A DNA stretch of 64,000 nucleotides from Jatrophihabitans endophyticus (lineage in GTDB: Bacteria > Actinomycetota > Actinomycetes > Mycobacteriales > Jatrophihabitantaceae), in assembly GCF_900129455.1 (NCBI RefSeq), contig NZ_FQVU01000002.1, positions 973,446-1,037,445 of the forward strand, read 5' to 3'. Of this stretch, positions 1 to 8,829 are shown one piece after another. The notes beneath the pieces are model-generated. The model did not search any database, was not told the DNA's origin, and saw nothing but the letters and a program-made list of their open reading frames with translations. The translations under genes and the position numbers were made by a program. How positions within the stretch are numbered: the first letter of the stretch is position 1; every line of letters starts with the position of its first letter.

Positions 1-495
1 GTCATCACCGTCGTCGGGAACCTGACCGCGGACCCGGAGCTGCGCTTCACCCCGTCCGGCGCCGCCGTCGCGAGCTTCACCATCGCCTCGACGCCGCGGC
101 AGTTCGACCGCAACAGCAACGAGTGGAAGGACGGCGAAGCGCTGTTCCTGCGCTGCTCGATCTGGCGCCAGGCGGCCGAGAACGTCGCCGAGTCGCTGCA
201 GCGGGGCATGCGCGTCGTCGCGCAGGGCCGGCTCAAGCAGCGCTCCTTCGAGACCCGCGAGGGCGAGAAGCGCACCGTCATCGAGCTCGACGTCGAGGAG
301 ATCGGCCCGTCGCTGAAGTACGCGACGGCCAAGGTCAACCGCACCTCGCGCGGCGGCTCGTCCGGCGGCGGCTTCGGCTCCTCGGGCAGCAGCGGCGGCA
401 GCGGTGGTGGCTCCGACAGCGCCCCGTCCGACGACCCGTGGGGTTCGGCCCCGTCGTCGGGCAGCGGCGGCTTCTCCGACGAACCGCCTTTCTAA
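1..495 (+). CDS. ssb: Single-stranded DNA-binding protein SSB (5' end cut by window edge)
   Basis: The reading frame is open from base 1 and lacks only the first few residues. SSB coats single-stranded DNA during replication, repair and recombination, acting as a tetramer through an OB fold. The visible start [17 protein letters not shown] is the classic first OB strand of actinobacterial SSB. The OB domain runs to about residue 115. A Gly/Ser-rich linker (residues about 117-150) follows, and the protein ends in the acidic tail DEPPF, the docking peptide for SSB partner proteins. It is followed at 28 bases by rpsR and then rplI, the conserved rpsF-ssb-rpsR-rplI order; rpsF presumably lies just outside the window. 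Identification is certain; only the exact start is unseen. Confidence 0.97.
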   Translation, partial: VITVVGNLTADPELRFTPSGAAVASFTIASTPRQFDRNSNEWKDGEALFLRCSIWRQAAENVAESLQRGMRVVAQGRLKQRSFETREGEKRTVIELDVEEIGPSLKYATAKVNRTSRGGSSGGGFGSSGSSGGSGGGSDSAPSDDPWGSAPSSGSGGFSDEPPF

Positions 496-523
496 CCCCT
501 CACTTCCCGGAAAGAGAATTCGC

Positions 524-760
524 ATGCCCAAGCCTCCGGTTCGCAAGCCGAAGAAGAAGCAGAACCCGCTCGTCGCGGCCAAGATCGACTACATCGACTA
601 CAAGGACACGAACCTGCTCCGCAAGTTCATCTCCGACCGCGGCAAGATCCGCGCGCGTCGCGTCACCGGCGTGACCGCCCAGCAGCAGCGACAGATCGCC
701 AAGGCCATCAAGAACGCCCGCGAGATGGCCCTGCTGCCCTACACCTCGACCGCCCGCTAA
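524..760 (+). CDS. rpsR: 30S ribosomal protein S18
   Basis: This 78-residue protein belongs to the small ribosomal subunit platform, where S18 pairs with S6 and contacts 16S rRNA. The basic N-terminus ([15 protein letters not shown]), the central [18 protein letters not shown] segment and the C-terminal helix with [20 protein letters not shown] are diagnostic of S18. The start at 524 was chosen because the protein then has normal family length and a GGAAAG Shine-Dalgarno lies about 10 bases upstream. A longer in-frame start inside ssb would add a non-homologous tail. It sits between ssb and rplI and is almost certainly cotranscribed with them. No CxxC zinc motif is visible in the N-terminal part. 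Confidence 0.97.
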   Translation: MPKPPVRKPKKKQNPLVAAKIDYIDYKDTNLLRKFISDRGKIRARRVTGVTAQQQRQIAKAIKNAREMALLPYTSTAR

Positions 761-776
761 GGAGGCGAGAGATCCG

Positions 777-1223
777 ATGAAGCTCATCCTGACCCGCGAG
801 GTCGCGGGGCTGGGCCTCGCCGGCGACATCGTCGAGGTCGCCGACGGCTACGGCCGCAACTTCCTGGTTCCGCGCGGTGCCGCCATCACGTGGACGAAGG
901 GTGCCGAGAAGCAGATCACGCAGATCAAGCGTTCCCGCGACGCCCGCGAGATCCGCGACCTCGGCCACGCCCGCGAGATCAAGACCGCGCTCGAGGGCCT
1001 GTCCGTGGCGGTCGGTGCCCGTGCCGGCAGCGACGGCCGACTCTTCGGCTCCATCACCGCGGCCGACGTCGCCGGCGCCGTGAAGAGCGCAGGCGGCCCG
1101 ACGCTGGACAAGAAGCGCATCCAGATCGACGGCCACATCAAGTCGACCGGCACGCACACCGTCACCGTCGACCTGCACCCGGACGTCATCGCGACCATCC
1201 CGGTCCAGGTCACGGGCGTCTGA
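777..1223 (+). CDS. rplI: 50S ribosomal protein L9
   Basis: This 148-residue protein of the large ribosomal subunit has full family length. The N-terminal globular domain begins MKLILTREVAGLGLAGDIVE and includes the signature VADGYGRNFLVPRG (about residues 21-34). A long connecting helix and the C-terminal rRNA-binding domain follow. A strong GGAGGCGAGAG ribosome-binding site starts directly after the rpsR stop, 16 bases before this start, so the two genes are cotranscribed. A stem-loop 20 bases after the stop probably ends the ssb-rpsR-rplI transcript. Confidence 0.97.
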   Translation: MKLILTREVAGLGLAGDIVEVADGYGRNFLVPRGAAITWTKGAEKQITQIKRSRDAREIRDLGHAREIKTALEGLSVAVGARAGSDGRLFGSITAADVAGAVKSAGGPTLDKKRIQIDGHIKSTGTHTVTVDLHPDVIATIPVQVTGV

Positions 1224-1243
1224 GTCCCGCCTCGCACCTTCGG

Positions 1244-1274
1244 AGCCCGGCCCCCGTTCGCGGGCGGCCGGGCT
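1244..1274 (+). terminator. Stem-loop terminator after rplI
   Basis: A perfect 9-bp inverted repeat AGCCCGGCC / GGCCGGGCT (1244-1252 and 1266-1274) encloses a 13-base loop, 20 bases after the rplI stop. There is no long U tract, as is usual in high-GC actinobacteria. It probably ends the ribosomal-protein transcript. Confidence 0.6.
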
Positions 1275-1301
1275 TCGTCGTCCCCGGGTCGTCCCTGGGT
1301 C

Positions 1302-1414
1302 TCCCCGCTGGTGCTCGCTCTCGGGTGGCCGGCCCGAGCACCAGCGGGGAAAGGCCCCCTGGGTCTCCCCGCTGCTGCTCGCTTTCACGTGGCGCAGCCG
1401 ACCACCAGCGGGGA
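1302..1414. repeat. Cluster of inverted and direct repeats (REP-like)
   Basis: A perfect 15-bp inverted repeat TCCCCGCTGGTGCTC / GAGCACCAGCGGGGA occupies 1302-1316 and 1336-1350. A second, imperfect copy of the same arms follows: TCTCCCCGCTGCTGCTCGCT near 1364-1383, and ACCAGCGGGGAGA near 1402-1414. The phrase CCCTGGGTCTCCCCGCT also occurs as a direct repeat. The arrangement looks like a dispersed extragenic palindrome or a double hairpin rather than a gene. The 238-base gap between rplI and the next gene contains only this and the rplI terminator. Confidence 0.6.
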
Positions 1415-1461
1415 GAGCGAGCACGTCCGGGGAAAGCACACGGCCCGGCCCCGGGAACTCG

Positions 1462-2415
1462 ATGTCCGAATTCCGCTTGTCCGTGACCCCGCATCGTGGG
1501 CATCGTCGTGCTGTGCCCCCTCGCAATCTCGCGCCCGCCGCCGCCCTTGTCACCGTGCTGCTGTGGGCGTCGGCGTTCGTGGTGATCCGCGCCGCCGGGG
1601 ACGCGTTCTCGCCGGGTTCCCTGGCGTTCCTCCGGCTGCTCGTGGGGACGGCCGCGCTCGGCCTGCTGGCGGTGCGCTACCGGCGCCCGGTGCCGCGGGG
1701 TCGAGCGCTCGGGTACGTCCTCGGCTACGGCGTGCTGTGGTTCGCCGCGTACACGGTGGTGCTGAACTGGGCCGAGCGGCATCTGGACGCGGGCACCGCG
1801 GCGCTCCTCGTCAACATCGCGCCGATCCTGGTGGCGGTGGTGGCCGGCGTCGTCTTCGGCGACGGCTTCCCGCGGCCGCTGGTGCTCGGCCTCGTCGTCG
1901 CGTTCGCCGGCGTGGTGGTCATCGCCGTGGGTGGTGACGACGGCGGGGTCGCCGACTCGCTGGGCATCGTCCTGGGCGTCGTCACCGCCGTGCTGTACTC
2001 GGCCGGGGTGCTGCTGCAGAAGGTGGCCCTGCGGACGGTGGACGCGGTGACGGCCACCTGGGTGGCGTGCGCGGCGGGGCTGGTGGCGACCGTGCCGTTC
2101 GCGCCGCAGGCGGTGGGCGAGATCGCCGACGCACCGGCGGGCGCCGTGGTCGGCGCGGTCTTCCTCGGGCTGGGGCCGACGGCCGTCGCCTTCACCACCT
2201 GGGCCTACGCGCTCGCCCGCACCGACGCCGGGCGCATGGCGGCCACGACGCTGTGCGTGCCCGCCATCGCCGTCCTGCTGTCGTGGGTGACGCTCGGCGA
2301 GGTGCCGACGGTGTGGGGGCTGCTCGGTGGTGTCCTGGCCCTCGCCGGGGTGGCGATCAGCCGGCGGCGGCCGCGCGTCGCGCGGCTGGAGACCGAGCTG
2401 CAGCCCGTCCGGTGA
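1462..2415 (+). CDS. EamA/DMT-family transporter
   Basis: This 317-residue protein of the drug/metabolite transporter superfamily has about ten hydrophobic segments in two EamA repeats (roughly residues 22-155 and 165-300). LLWASAFVVIRAAGDAFSPG at the start of repeat 1 is characteristic. Such proteins export amino acids, metabolites or toxic compounds; the substrate cannot be told. The start at 1462 gives a hydrophilic extra N-terminus (MSEFRLSVTPHRGHRR). GTG at 1513, encoding MPPRNLAPAAALV, would start right before the first membrane segment and is an equally good choice. The gene is convergent with acdS, whose stop is 11 bases away. Confidence 0.85.
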   Translation: MSEFRLSVTPHRGHRRAVPPRNLAPAAALVTVLLWASAFVVIRAAGDAFSPGSLAFLRLLVGTAALGLLAVRYRRPVPRGRALGYVLGYGVLWFAAYTVVLNWAERHLDAGTAALLVNIAPILVAVVAGVVFGDGFPRPLVLGLVVAFAGVVVIAVGGDDGGVADSLGIVLGVVTAVLYSAGVLLQKVALRTVDAVTATWVACAAGLVATVPFAPQAVGEIADAPAGAVVGAVFLGLGPTAVAFTTWAYALARTDAGRMAATTLCVPAIAVLLSWVTLGEVPTVWGLLGGVLALAGVAISRRRPRVARLETELQPVR

Positions 2416-2426
2416 GTGCCGCGGCC

Positions 2427-3437
2427 TCAGCTGCGGAACAGCGCGCTATAGGCGTTGAGCGCGGGCTGGCCGCCGAGGTGGGCGTAGAGGACGGTCGAGT
2501 CGCGGCCGATCTCGCCGGTCGTCACGAGGTCGACGAGCCCGGCCATCGACTTCCCCTCGTACACCGGGTCGATGATCATGCCTTCGAGCCGGCCGGTCAG
2601 CCGGATCGCGTCGAGCGTGGACTCGACGGGGATGCCGTACGCGTCGCCCGCCCAGCCGGGCAGGACGGTGATCTCGTCGTCGCGCAGCGCCCGGTCGAGC
2701 CCGATCAGCTCGGCGGTGTTGCGTGCGATCTTGGCGACCTGGGCGTGGGTCTCGGCGAGCTTGGCCGACGCGTCGATGCCGATGACGCGGCGGGGACGAT
2801 CCTGGCCCGCGAAGCCGGCGATCATCCCGGCGTGCGTCGAGCCGGTGACGCTGCAGACGACGACGGTGTCGAAGAAGACGCCGAGCTCGCGCTCCTGCGC
2901 GGCGACCTCGTCGGCCCAGTTGGCGAAGCCGAGACCGCCGAGCGGATGGTCCGACGCGCCGGCCGGGATCGGGTAGGGGACGCCGCCGTCGGCCTCGACC
3001 TCGGCGAGCGCCTGCTCCCAGCTGGACTTGAAGCCGATGCCGAAGCCGGCCTCCACGAGGCGCACGTCCGCGCCCATGATCCGCGACAGCAGGATGTTGC
3101 CGACCCGGTCGTTGACCGAGTCCGGCCAGTCGACCCAGCTCTCCTGCACCAACCGCGCCTGCAGCCCCAGCTTGGCCGCCACCGCGGCCACCTGCCGGGT
3201 GTGGTTGGACTGCACGCCGCCGATCGAGACGAGGTGGGTGGCGCCCTTGGCCAGCGCGTCGGGGACGAGGTACTCCAGCTTGCGCGTCTTGTTGCCGCCG
3301 TAGGCGAGGCCGGAGTTGCAGTCCTCGCGCTTGGCCCAGATGCGTGCACCGCCGAGGTGCTCGGACAACCGCTCGAGCGGGTGCACCGGGCTCGGCCCGA
3401 ACAGCAGGGGGTAGCGGGGGAAATCGCCGATCGACAC
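2427..3437 (-). CDS. acdS: 1-aminocyclopropane-1-carboxylate (ACC) deaminase
   Basis: This 336-residue PLP enzyme of fold type II cleaves the ethylene precursor ACC to 2-oxobutanoate and ammonia, which lets plant-associated bacteria lower plant ethylene and use ACC as nitrogen. The PLP lysine lies in [11 protein letters not shown] (K50), and [11 protein letters not shown] (S77) is the substrate-binding segment. The residues that separate true ACC deaminase from D-cysteine desulfhydrase are both of the deaminase type: Glu294 in PVYEGKSM and Leu321 in [11 protein letters not shown] (Glu295 and Leu322 in the Pseudomonas enzyme). Length is normal. It is transcribed alone, away from dnaB. No Lrp-type regulator, the usual acdS partner, is adjacent. 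Confidence 0.93.
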   Translation of the reverse strand: MSIGDFPRYPLLFGPSPVHPLERLSEHLGGARIWAKREDCNSGLAYGGNKTRKLEYLVPDALAKGATHLVSIGGVQSNHTRQVAAVAAKLGLQARLVQESWVDWPDSVNDRVGNILLSRIMGADVRLVEAGFGIGFKSSWEQALAEVEADGGVPYPIPAGASDHPLGGLGFANWADEVAAQERELGVFFDTVVVCSVTGSTHAGMIAGFAGQDRPRRVIGIDASAKLAETHAQVAKIARNTAELIGLDRALRDDEITVLPGWAGDAYGIPVESTLDAIRLTGRLEGMIIDPVYEGKSMAGLVDLVTTGEIGRDSTVLYAHLGGQPALNAYSALFRS

Positions 3438-3551
3438 GCCGGGGTTCCTCTCGTGGAGCTCGCTGCATTCCTAGCGCATGGCCGCCCGGGCCGAAAAGGG
3501 GCGACCGGACGTTCGCGCGACAGTCGCGGTACGCGACGCCGGAACTTTCTT

Positions 3552-3692
3552 CGGTCCACAGCCGGGGGACGACGCAGCGCCCGTGTTCCGGGGCCTCCGG
3601 CGCGAGCCCGGCATTCGTCCACAGGCCCGTCCACAGCTGTGTGAACAGCCCGCTCGGCGTTTCCCACAGCTTGTCCACGGCGTGGTGCACAA
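3552..3692. promoter_or_regulatory. Cluster of DnaA-box-like sites upstream of dnaB
   Basis: The 402-base gap between acdS and dnaB has no gene but contains several close matches to the high-GC actinobacterial DnaA box TTGTCCACA. They are CGGTCCACA (3552-3560), TCGTCCACA (3615-3623), CCGTCCACA (3627-3635), TTTCCCACA (3660-3668), TTGTCCACG (3671-3679) and, on the other strand, TTGTGCACC (3683-3691). The spacing is irregular. DnaA binding that controls dnaB, or an origin-proximal DnaA reservoir, is an inference. No AT-rich unwinding element is visible, so this is not obviously oriC. Confidence 0.45.
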
Positions 3693-3839
3693 GGCGAGTT
3701 GGAGTCCGTGCGACGCTGCCTCTAACGTCTCGCACGGCACGCCGACGAGTACTGCATCTCCTGCCGTCCCTGATCTTGCGATCCCTCTCGTATTCGCCGG
3801 CGCGTTCGAATATCCTGGGTGGATGAGAGGGTCGAAACG

Positions 3840-5225
<1,386 letters not shown>

Positions 5226-5337
5226 CGACGACGGCATTCGTAACGAGCGAGGTCCGCACGTCTTGTTTGCGGCACGGCTGTCGGTCGTCGGAGTCTCGAC
5301 GTCGGCGCCGAACGGGAGCAGCGGGTCTGGCACTGGA

Positions 5338-5847
5338 TCACCGATGGACCTGCTCGCCTCCGTGGATGGCCTTGCGAGAACAGGTCAGCAGCGCGCTCAG
5401 CGTTCGATCTGCTGGCAGGTGTATGGCGCAGTCGCCCGCGGCGAGCCGGGTGGCGTTGTCCATGCGACGGGCTTGACGGACGCCCAGTTCGATGCACAGC
5501 TCCGCGAACTCCATGGCCTCCTCCGCTTGCATGTGAGCGAGCAGGGACGATCGCAGGTTCGCGACGCCCGTCATGAAGGCCGACGAGTCGGCGTCGGTGG
5601 CTTCGAGGGCGGTGACGACCTCGAATATGGCTCTTTCCTCGGCGAGCCGCCGGGCGACGACGGCGGCGCCGTCCGCCAGCTCGACCGCAGCGCGAGGATG
5701 GACGATTTCCTGTTCGGTGGTCTCGTGGACCGCGAGATGACGACGCAGCTGGTCGAATGACGGCCAGCGGGTCTCCGCGTCGGCGGCCATCAGGGCGTCG
5801 AGCAGGGTCTCGATCTCGCGATGTTGGGCCTGCAGGTGAGCGACCAC
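5338..5847 (-). CDS. Hemerythrin HHE-domain protein
   Basis: This 169-residue protein is predicted to form a four-helix bundle binding a di-iron site, as in oxygen, NO or iron-sensing hemerythrins. Iron-ligand-type residues are visible in QHREIETLL (about residue 8), HLAVHETTEQEIVHP (two His and Glu, about 37-51) and LLAHMQAEEAMEF (about 104-116). The start is GTG at 5847; no strong Shine-Dalgarno is seen. It is the last gene of a probable three-gene unit (CLC channel, PRC-barrel, this gene), 47 bases after the PRC gene. The C-terminal 40 residues look unrelated to the family. Confidence 0.85.
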   Translation of the reverse strand: MVAHLQAQHREIETLLDALMAADAETRWPSFDQLRRHLAVHETTEQEIVHPRAAVELADGAAVVARRLAEERAIFEVVTALEATDADSSAFMTGVANLRSSLLAHMQAEEAMEFAELCIELGVRQARRMDNATRLAAGDCAIHLPADRTLSALLTCSRKAIHGGEQVHR

Positions 5848-5894
5848 CGTCGCCGCCGACCAGGCGGGGTGATGACGGCCCGTCCCGTGGACAG

Positions 5895-6287
5895 TTACAA
5901 GGATCCCCAGAACGGCGGGTAGGCGTAGTAGGCGTACAGCTCGCTGTAGGCGGCGGGGGCCGGCACCACCTCGGGGTCGTACCGCGGGGCTCCGGCAATG
6001 CGCTCATGGGTCTGATCGATGTGGACGACGTCGTCGGTGATGCGTGCAATGGCTTCGACGGGCACGAACGAGGCGGTGGCGCCGATGCCCAGGACGCCGC
6101 CGTGTTCGATGCGCAGCATGCGGACCCTGTGATGGGTCTGGTCCACCAGCAGGTTCTGGATCCGGCCGAGCTGTTCGCCGTTCCGGTCGAGGACTCGCCG
6201 GCCGCGGATGTCCTCGTCGTCGGACGAGAGGGTTTGGCCCTGGTCGCTGAGTTTGACCAAGATGTGGTGAGCGGATCCAAGACTCAT
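5895..6287 (-). CDS. PRC-barrel domain protein
   Basis: This 130-residue protein contains one PRC-barrel, the small beta-barrel shared by photosynthetic reaction-centre H subunits and the RNA-processing protein RimM. The barrel runs from about DIRGRRVLDRNGEQLGRIQN through VEAIARITDDVVHIDQ. The C-terminus is rich in Tyr, Pro and Ala. Actinobacteria carry many such proteins, often next to stress genes; their function is unclear. AGGAGAAC lies 8 bases upstream of this ATG, which overlaps the CLC stop as ATGA, so translation is coupled to the channel gene. Longer in-frame starts inside the channel gene were rejected. Confidence 0.85.
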   Translation of the reverse strand: MSLGSAHHILVKLSDQGQTLSSDDEDIRGRRVLDRNGEQLGRIQNLLVDQTHHRVRMLRIEHGGVLGIGATASFVPVEAIARITDDVVHIDQTHERIAGAPRYDPEVVPAPAAYSELYAYYAYPPFWGSL

Positions 6288-8101
6288 GATGTCGTTCTCC
6301 TGTCGATGGCGGTCGAATCGTCGTGGGATCGGGGTGCCGGCATCCCGGGGTCCGGGCCGGCAGCGTTGAGCGAAGCTCCGATGGGAAGAGTTCCGCTGCT
6401 GAGGACCAGGAGCAGATCGCGGTGCCGTATCCACCCGGTGATCGCGTTCTCGGAGTCGACGACGGGGACCGCTCCGGCGCCGCGTTCCAGTTCGTGCAGG
6501 ACGACGCCGAGTGGTGTTTCCGGCGTAACGGGGGTGGTCGTCGTTGTCAGCGAGCGAGCGGTCGTCGTCTCGCCGGCGGCCAGCGCGTTGATGACGTCGA
6601 CCGCCGCAAGGACGCCGAGGTAAGTTCCGCGGTCGTCGGCGACCGGGAGATGGCTCTCGGCGGAGTCGGCGAACATCGCGGCGCCGTCCTCGAGGCGCAG
6701 ACTCTCACGCACCGCGGTGGGGGGTGCGGTCATCACGTCCGATGCCGGCCTCCGGCGCAGTGCGGCGTCGGCGGGCTCGTCGATGTCGATCCCGCGGCGG
6801 AGGAGCTTGCGGGTGTACACGGTGTCGTGCGAAACGAAGTGGCTGACGCCGGCGGCCAGCACGATCGCGAGCATGAGCGGCAGGATGATGGTGTACTCAC
6901 CGGTGAGTTCGAACAGGATGACCACGGCCGTGATCGGCGCCCGGGCGGCACCGGCGAAGACCGCGCCCATGCCGATGAGCGCGTACGTTCCGATGGATCC
7001 TGCGGTATCGGGTGCGATCGCATGCGCGGCGTCCCCGAACACGGCGCCCGTCATCGCACCGCAGAACAGGGCGGGAGCGAAGACCCCGCCCGACCCGCCG
7101 ATACCGATGGTGACGCTGCAGACGAAGAGCTTGCCGACGAGCAGGGCGACGAGGAACGCCACTCCGTAGCCGCCGGCCACGGCCCTGCCGAGCACGGGGT
7201 AACCCACGCCGTACATCTCGGGCAGTGCGAGCAGCAGGCCGCCCAGGAGCAGCCCCCCGACGGCGGGCCGCGCCCACTCCGGACCCCGCCAGACCCAGTC
7301 ACAGACGTCCTCGACGGCGTAGAGCACGCGGGAGAAGGCGACACCGGTCAGGCCGGCGATGAGCCCGAGCACCGCGAAGAGCGGGTACTGGGACACGTGG
7401 TCTACGCGGAACGCGGGCAGGGACAGGAACGGGTTGTCGCCGAGGACGGACCGGCCGACGACGCTGGCGGTGACCGAGGAGAGCACGACCATGCCGAACG
7501 ACTCGGTGGCCCACTCCCGGAGGATGATCTCCATCGCGAAGAAGACGCCTGCCAGCGGCGCGTTGAACGTCGCGGCGATACCTCCGGCCGCGCCGCAGGC
7601 GACGAGGAGCCTGGTGCGCTGCTCTCCCAGCCGGCAGACCTGGCCCAGCGTGGAGCCGAGCGCGGATCCGATCTGGACGATCGGTCCTTCGCGCCCCACC
7701 GATCCGCCACCGCCGATGCACAGCGCGGACGCCAGGGCCTTGACGACGGCGACCTGCGGCCGGATCCGCCCCCCATTGCGGGCCACCGCCACCATGACCT
7801 CGGGCACGCCGTGTCCGCGGGCCTCGCGTGCGAACAGATATATCAACGGTCCGTACAGCAGCCCGGCCACGACCGGCGTCAGCACGACGAAGTACCGGCC
7901 GAGAAACGCGACGTGCGGATTCGCGACGTGGCCGAGACCGGCGTAGTCCTCGTGCCCGGAAAAGAGCCGGGTCAGCCCCTCGATCAGGTACCGGAACGCC
8001 ACGGCGCCGAGCCCTGCCCCGCCGCCGATGAACAGCGACAGAACGACCAGTCTCAGCCGTTCCGAACGGGCAGCGCCCAGACGGGACGGGATCACTCGCA
8101 T
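6284..8101 (-). CDS. CLC-family chloride channel/antiporter with C-terminal CBS pair
   Basis: This integral membrane CLC protein of about 605 residues moves chloride or a similar anion. The filter motifs are GHGVPEVM (the GSGIP position), GSVGREGPIVQ with the gating Glu intact, and GIGGSGGVFAPAL; the inner-gate Tyr lies in DTVYTRKLL. Two CBS modules close the C-terminus (from about DVMTAPPTAV), probably for nucleotide regulation. The position of the E. coli proton glutamate Glu203 is Ile here (FFAMEIILREW), which favours channel-like transport. ATG 8101 was chosen; a TTG at 8125 lies inside the operator palindrome. It begins a unit with the PRC and hemerythrin genes and is divergent from marR. 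Confidence 0.92.
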   Translation of the reverse strand: MRVIPSRLGAARSERLRLVVLSLFIGGGAGLGAVAFRYLIEGLTRLFSGHEDYAGLGHVANPHVAFLGRYFVVLTPVVAGLLYGPLIYLFAREARGHGVPEVMVAVARNGGRIRPQVAVVKALASALCIGGGGSVGREGPIVQIGSALGSTLGQVCRLGEQRTRLLVACGAAGGIAATFNAPLAGVFFAMEIILREWATESFGMVVLSSVTASVVGRSVLGDNPFLSLPAFRVDHVSQYPLFAVLGLIAGLTGVAFSRVLYAVEDVCDWVWRGPEWARPAVGGLLLGGLLLALPEMYGVGYPVLGRAVAGGYGVAFLVALLVGKLFVCSVTIGIGGSGGVFAPALFCGAMTGAVFGDAAHAIAPDTAGSIGTYALIGMGAVFAGAARAPITAVVILFELTGEYTIILPLMLAIVLAAGVSHFVSHDTVYTRKLLRRGIDIDEPADAALRRRPASDVMTAPPTAVRESLRLEDGAAMFADSAESHLPVADDRGTYLGVLAAVDVINALAAGETTTARSLTTTTTPVTPETPLGVVLHELERGAGAVPVVDSENAITGWIRHRDLLLVLSSGTLPIGASLNAAGPDPGMPAPRSHDDSTAIDRRTTS

Positions 8102-8111
8102 CACAGACACA

Positions 8112-8126
8112 ATTGCATGATGCAAT
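8112..8126. promoter_or_regulatory. Perfect palindrome, probable MarR operator
   Basis: ATTGCATGATGCAAT is a perfect 7+1+7 palindrome lying between the divergent CLC operon and the MarR gene, 11 bases upstream of the CLC start. A half-site ATGCAA recurs at 8141-8146. The size and TTGCAT/ATGCAA arms fit typical MarR operators. Control of both directions by the adjacent regulator is an inference from position. Confidence 0.65.
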
Positions 8127-8213
8127 CTTTGCTAACATCAATGCAAACGACGGGGTCGACCGCGACGACGCTCGCGGCCCCGACCGAGCCGAAGCGCAAG
8201 GAGCGACGAGCCC

Positions 8214-8267
8214 ATGACGACGATGCTCCGCGCGACGCGAACGATCTTCGGCCGGATTGGGCGCTGA
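8214..8267 (+). CDS. Short upstream ORF (leader) before the MarR gene
   Basis: This 17-codon ORF encodes MTTMLRATRTIFGRIGR. It has the best ribosome-binding site in the region: AAGGAG about 10 bases before its ATG. It stops at TGA 8265-8267, and the GTG that can start the MarR gene is one base later, in another frame. The MarR gene lacks its own clear Shine-Dalgarno. This arrangement suggests translational coupling through a leader peptide. An old frameshift that split an extended MarR N-terminus is an alternative. Confidence 0.4.
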   Translation: MTTMLRATRTIFGRIGR

Positions 8268-8268
8268 C

Positions 8269-8760
8269 GTGGGTCCTCCAGCAGCGGATCACCACCATGG
8301 CGACGACGAAGTCGTCGAGGCAGTGCTGCGCGCATCGCGTGTCCTCGTCGCGGTCTCGGTCAGGTCGTTGTCAGCGCTCGACGATGCGGTGACCCCCACG
8401 CAGTTCCGGACCCTGGTCGTGCTCGACGGTCACGACGGCGTGAACCTCAACCAGCTCGCCGACATCCTGGGTGTCAACGCCTCGACGGCGATGCGCACCA
8501 TCGACAGGCTGCTCGCCGCGGATCTCGTCACGCGAACGGAGAATCCAGCCAACCGCCGTCAGGTGCTCCTCGGCCTCACCAAGCAGGGCGCCCGGCTGGT
8601 GGCGAGGGTGACCAGTCGCCGGCGCAAGGAGATCGCCCGCATCGTCGCCGCCGTCCCGGAGCGACAACGCGGGCCGCTCGTCGCGGCGCTCCGGGCTTTC
8701 GCCGACGCTGCCGGTGAGCCGGACCCCAGACCCGACGCCGTCTCGGTGTTGGGTTGGTGA
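8269..8760 (+). CDS. MarR-family transcriptional regulator
   Basis: This winged-helix DNA-binding protein has about 163 residues. The recognition region reads LNQLADILGVNASTAMRTIDRLLAADLVTR, with the wing at ENPANRRQVLLGLTKQG; both are typical of MarR. MarR proteins usually repress their own and a divergent gene and are released by small ligands or oxidants. It is divergent from the CLC-PRC-hemerythrin unit, with a perfect palindrome between them. GTG 8269 was chosen; TTG 8257 is an in-frame alternative. The N-terminal 12 residues are uncertain. A short well-translated ORF ends just before it. Confidence 0.88.
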   Translation: MGPPAADHHHGDDEVVEAVLRASRVLVAVSVRSLSALDDAVTPTQFRTLVVLDGHDGVNLNQLADILGVNASTAMRTIDRLLAADLVTRTENPANRRQVLLGLTKQGARLVARVTSRRRKEIARIVAAVPERQRGPLVAALRAFADAAGEPDPRPDAVSVLGW

Positions 8761-8829
8761 GGCCGCCGACATGACCTGGTCACCCACACGAGCCTGCCGG
8801 CGCGATGACGCCAGCTTCGGCGGCGGGCG

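Noticed and set aside
3541..3692. Chromosomal origin oriC
   Set aside because: DnaA-box-like sites are present, but there is no AT-rich element and neither dnaA nor dnaN is adjacent.
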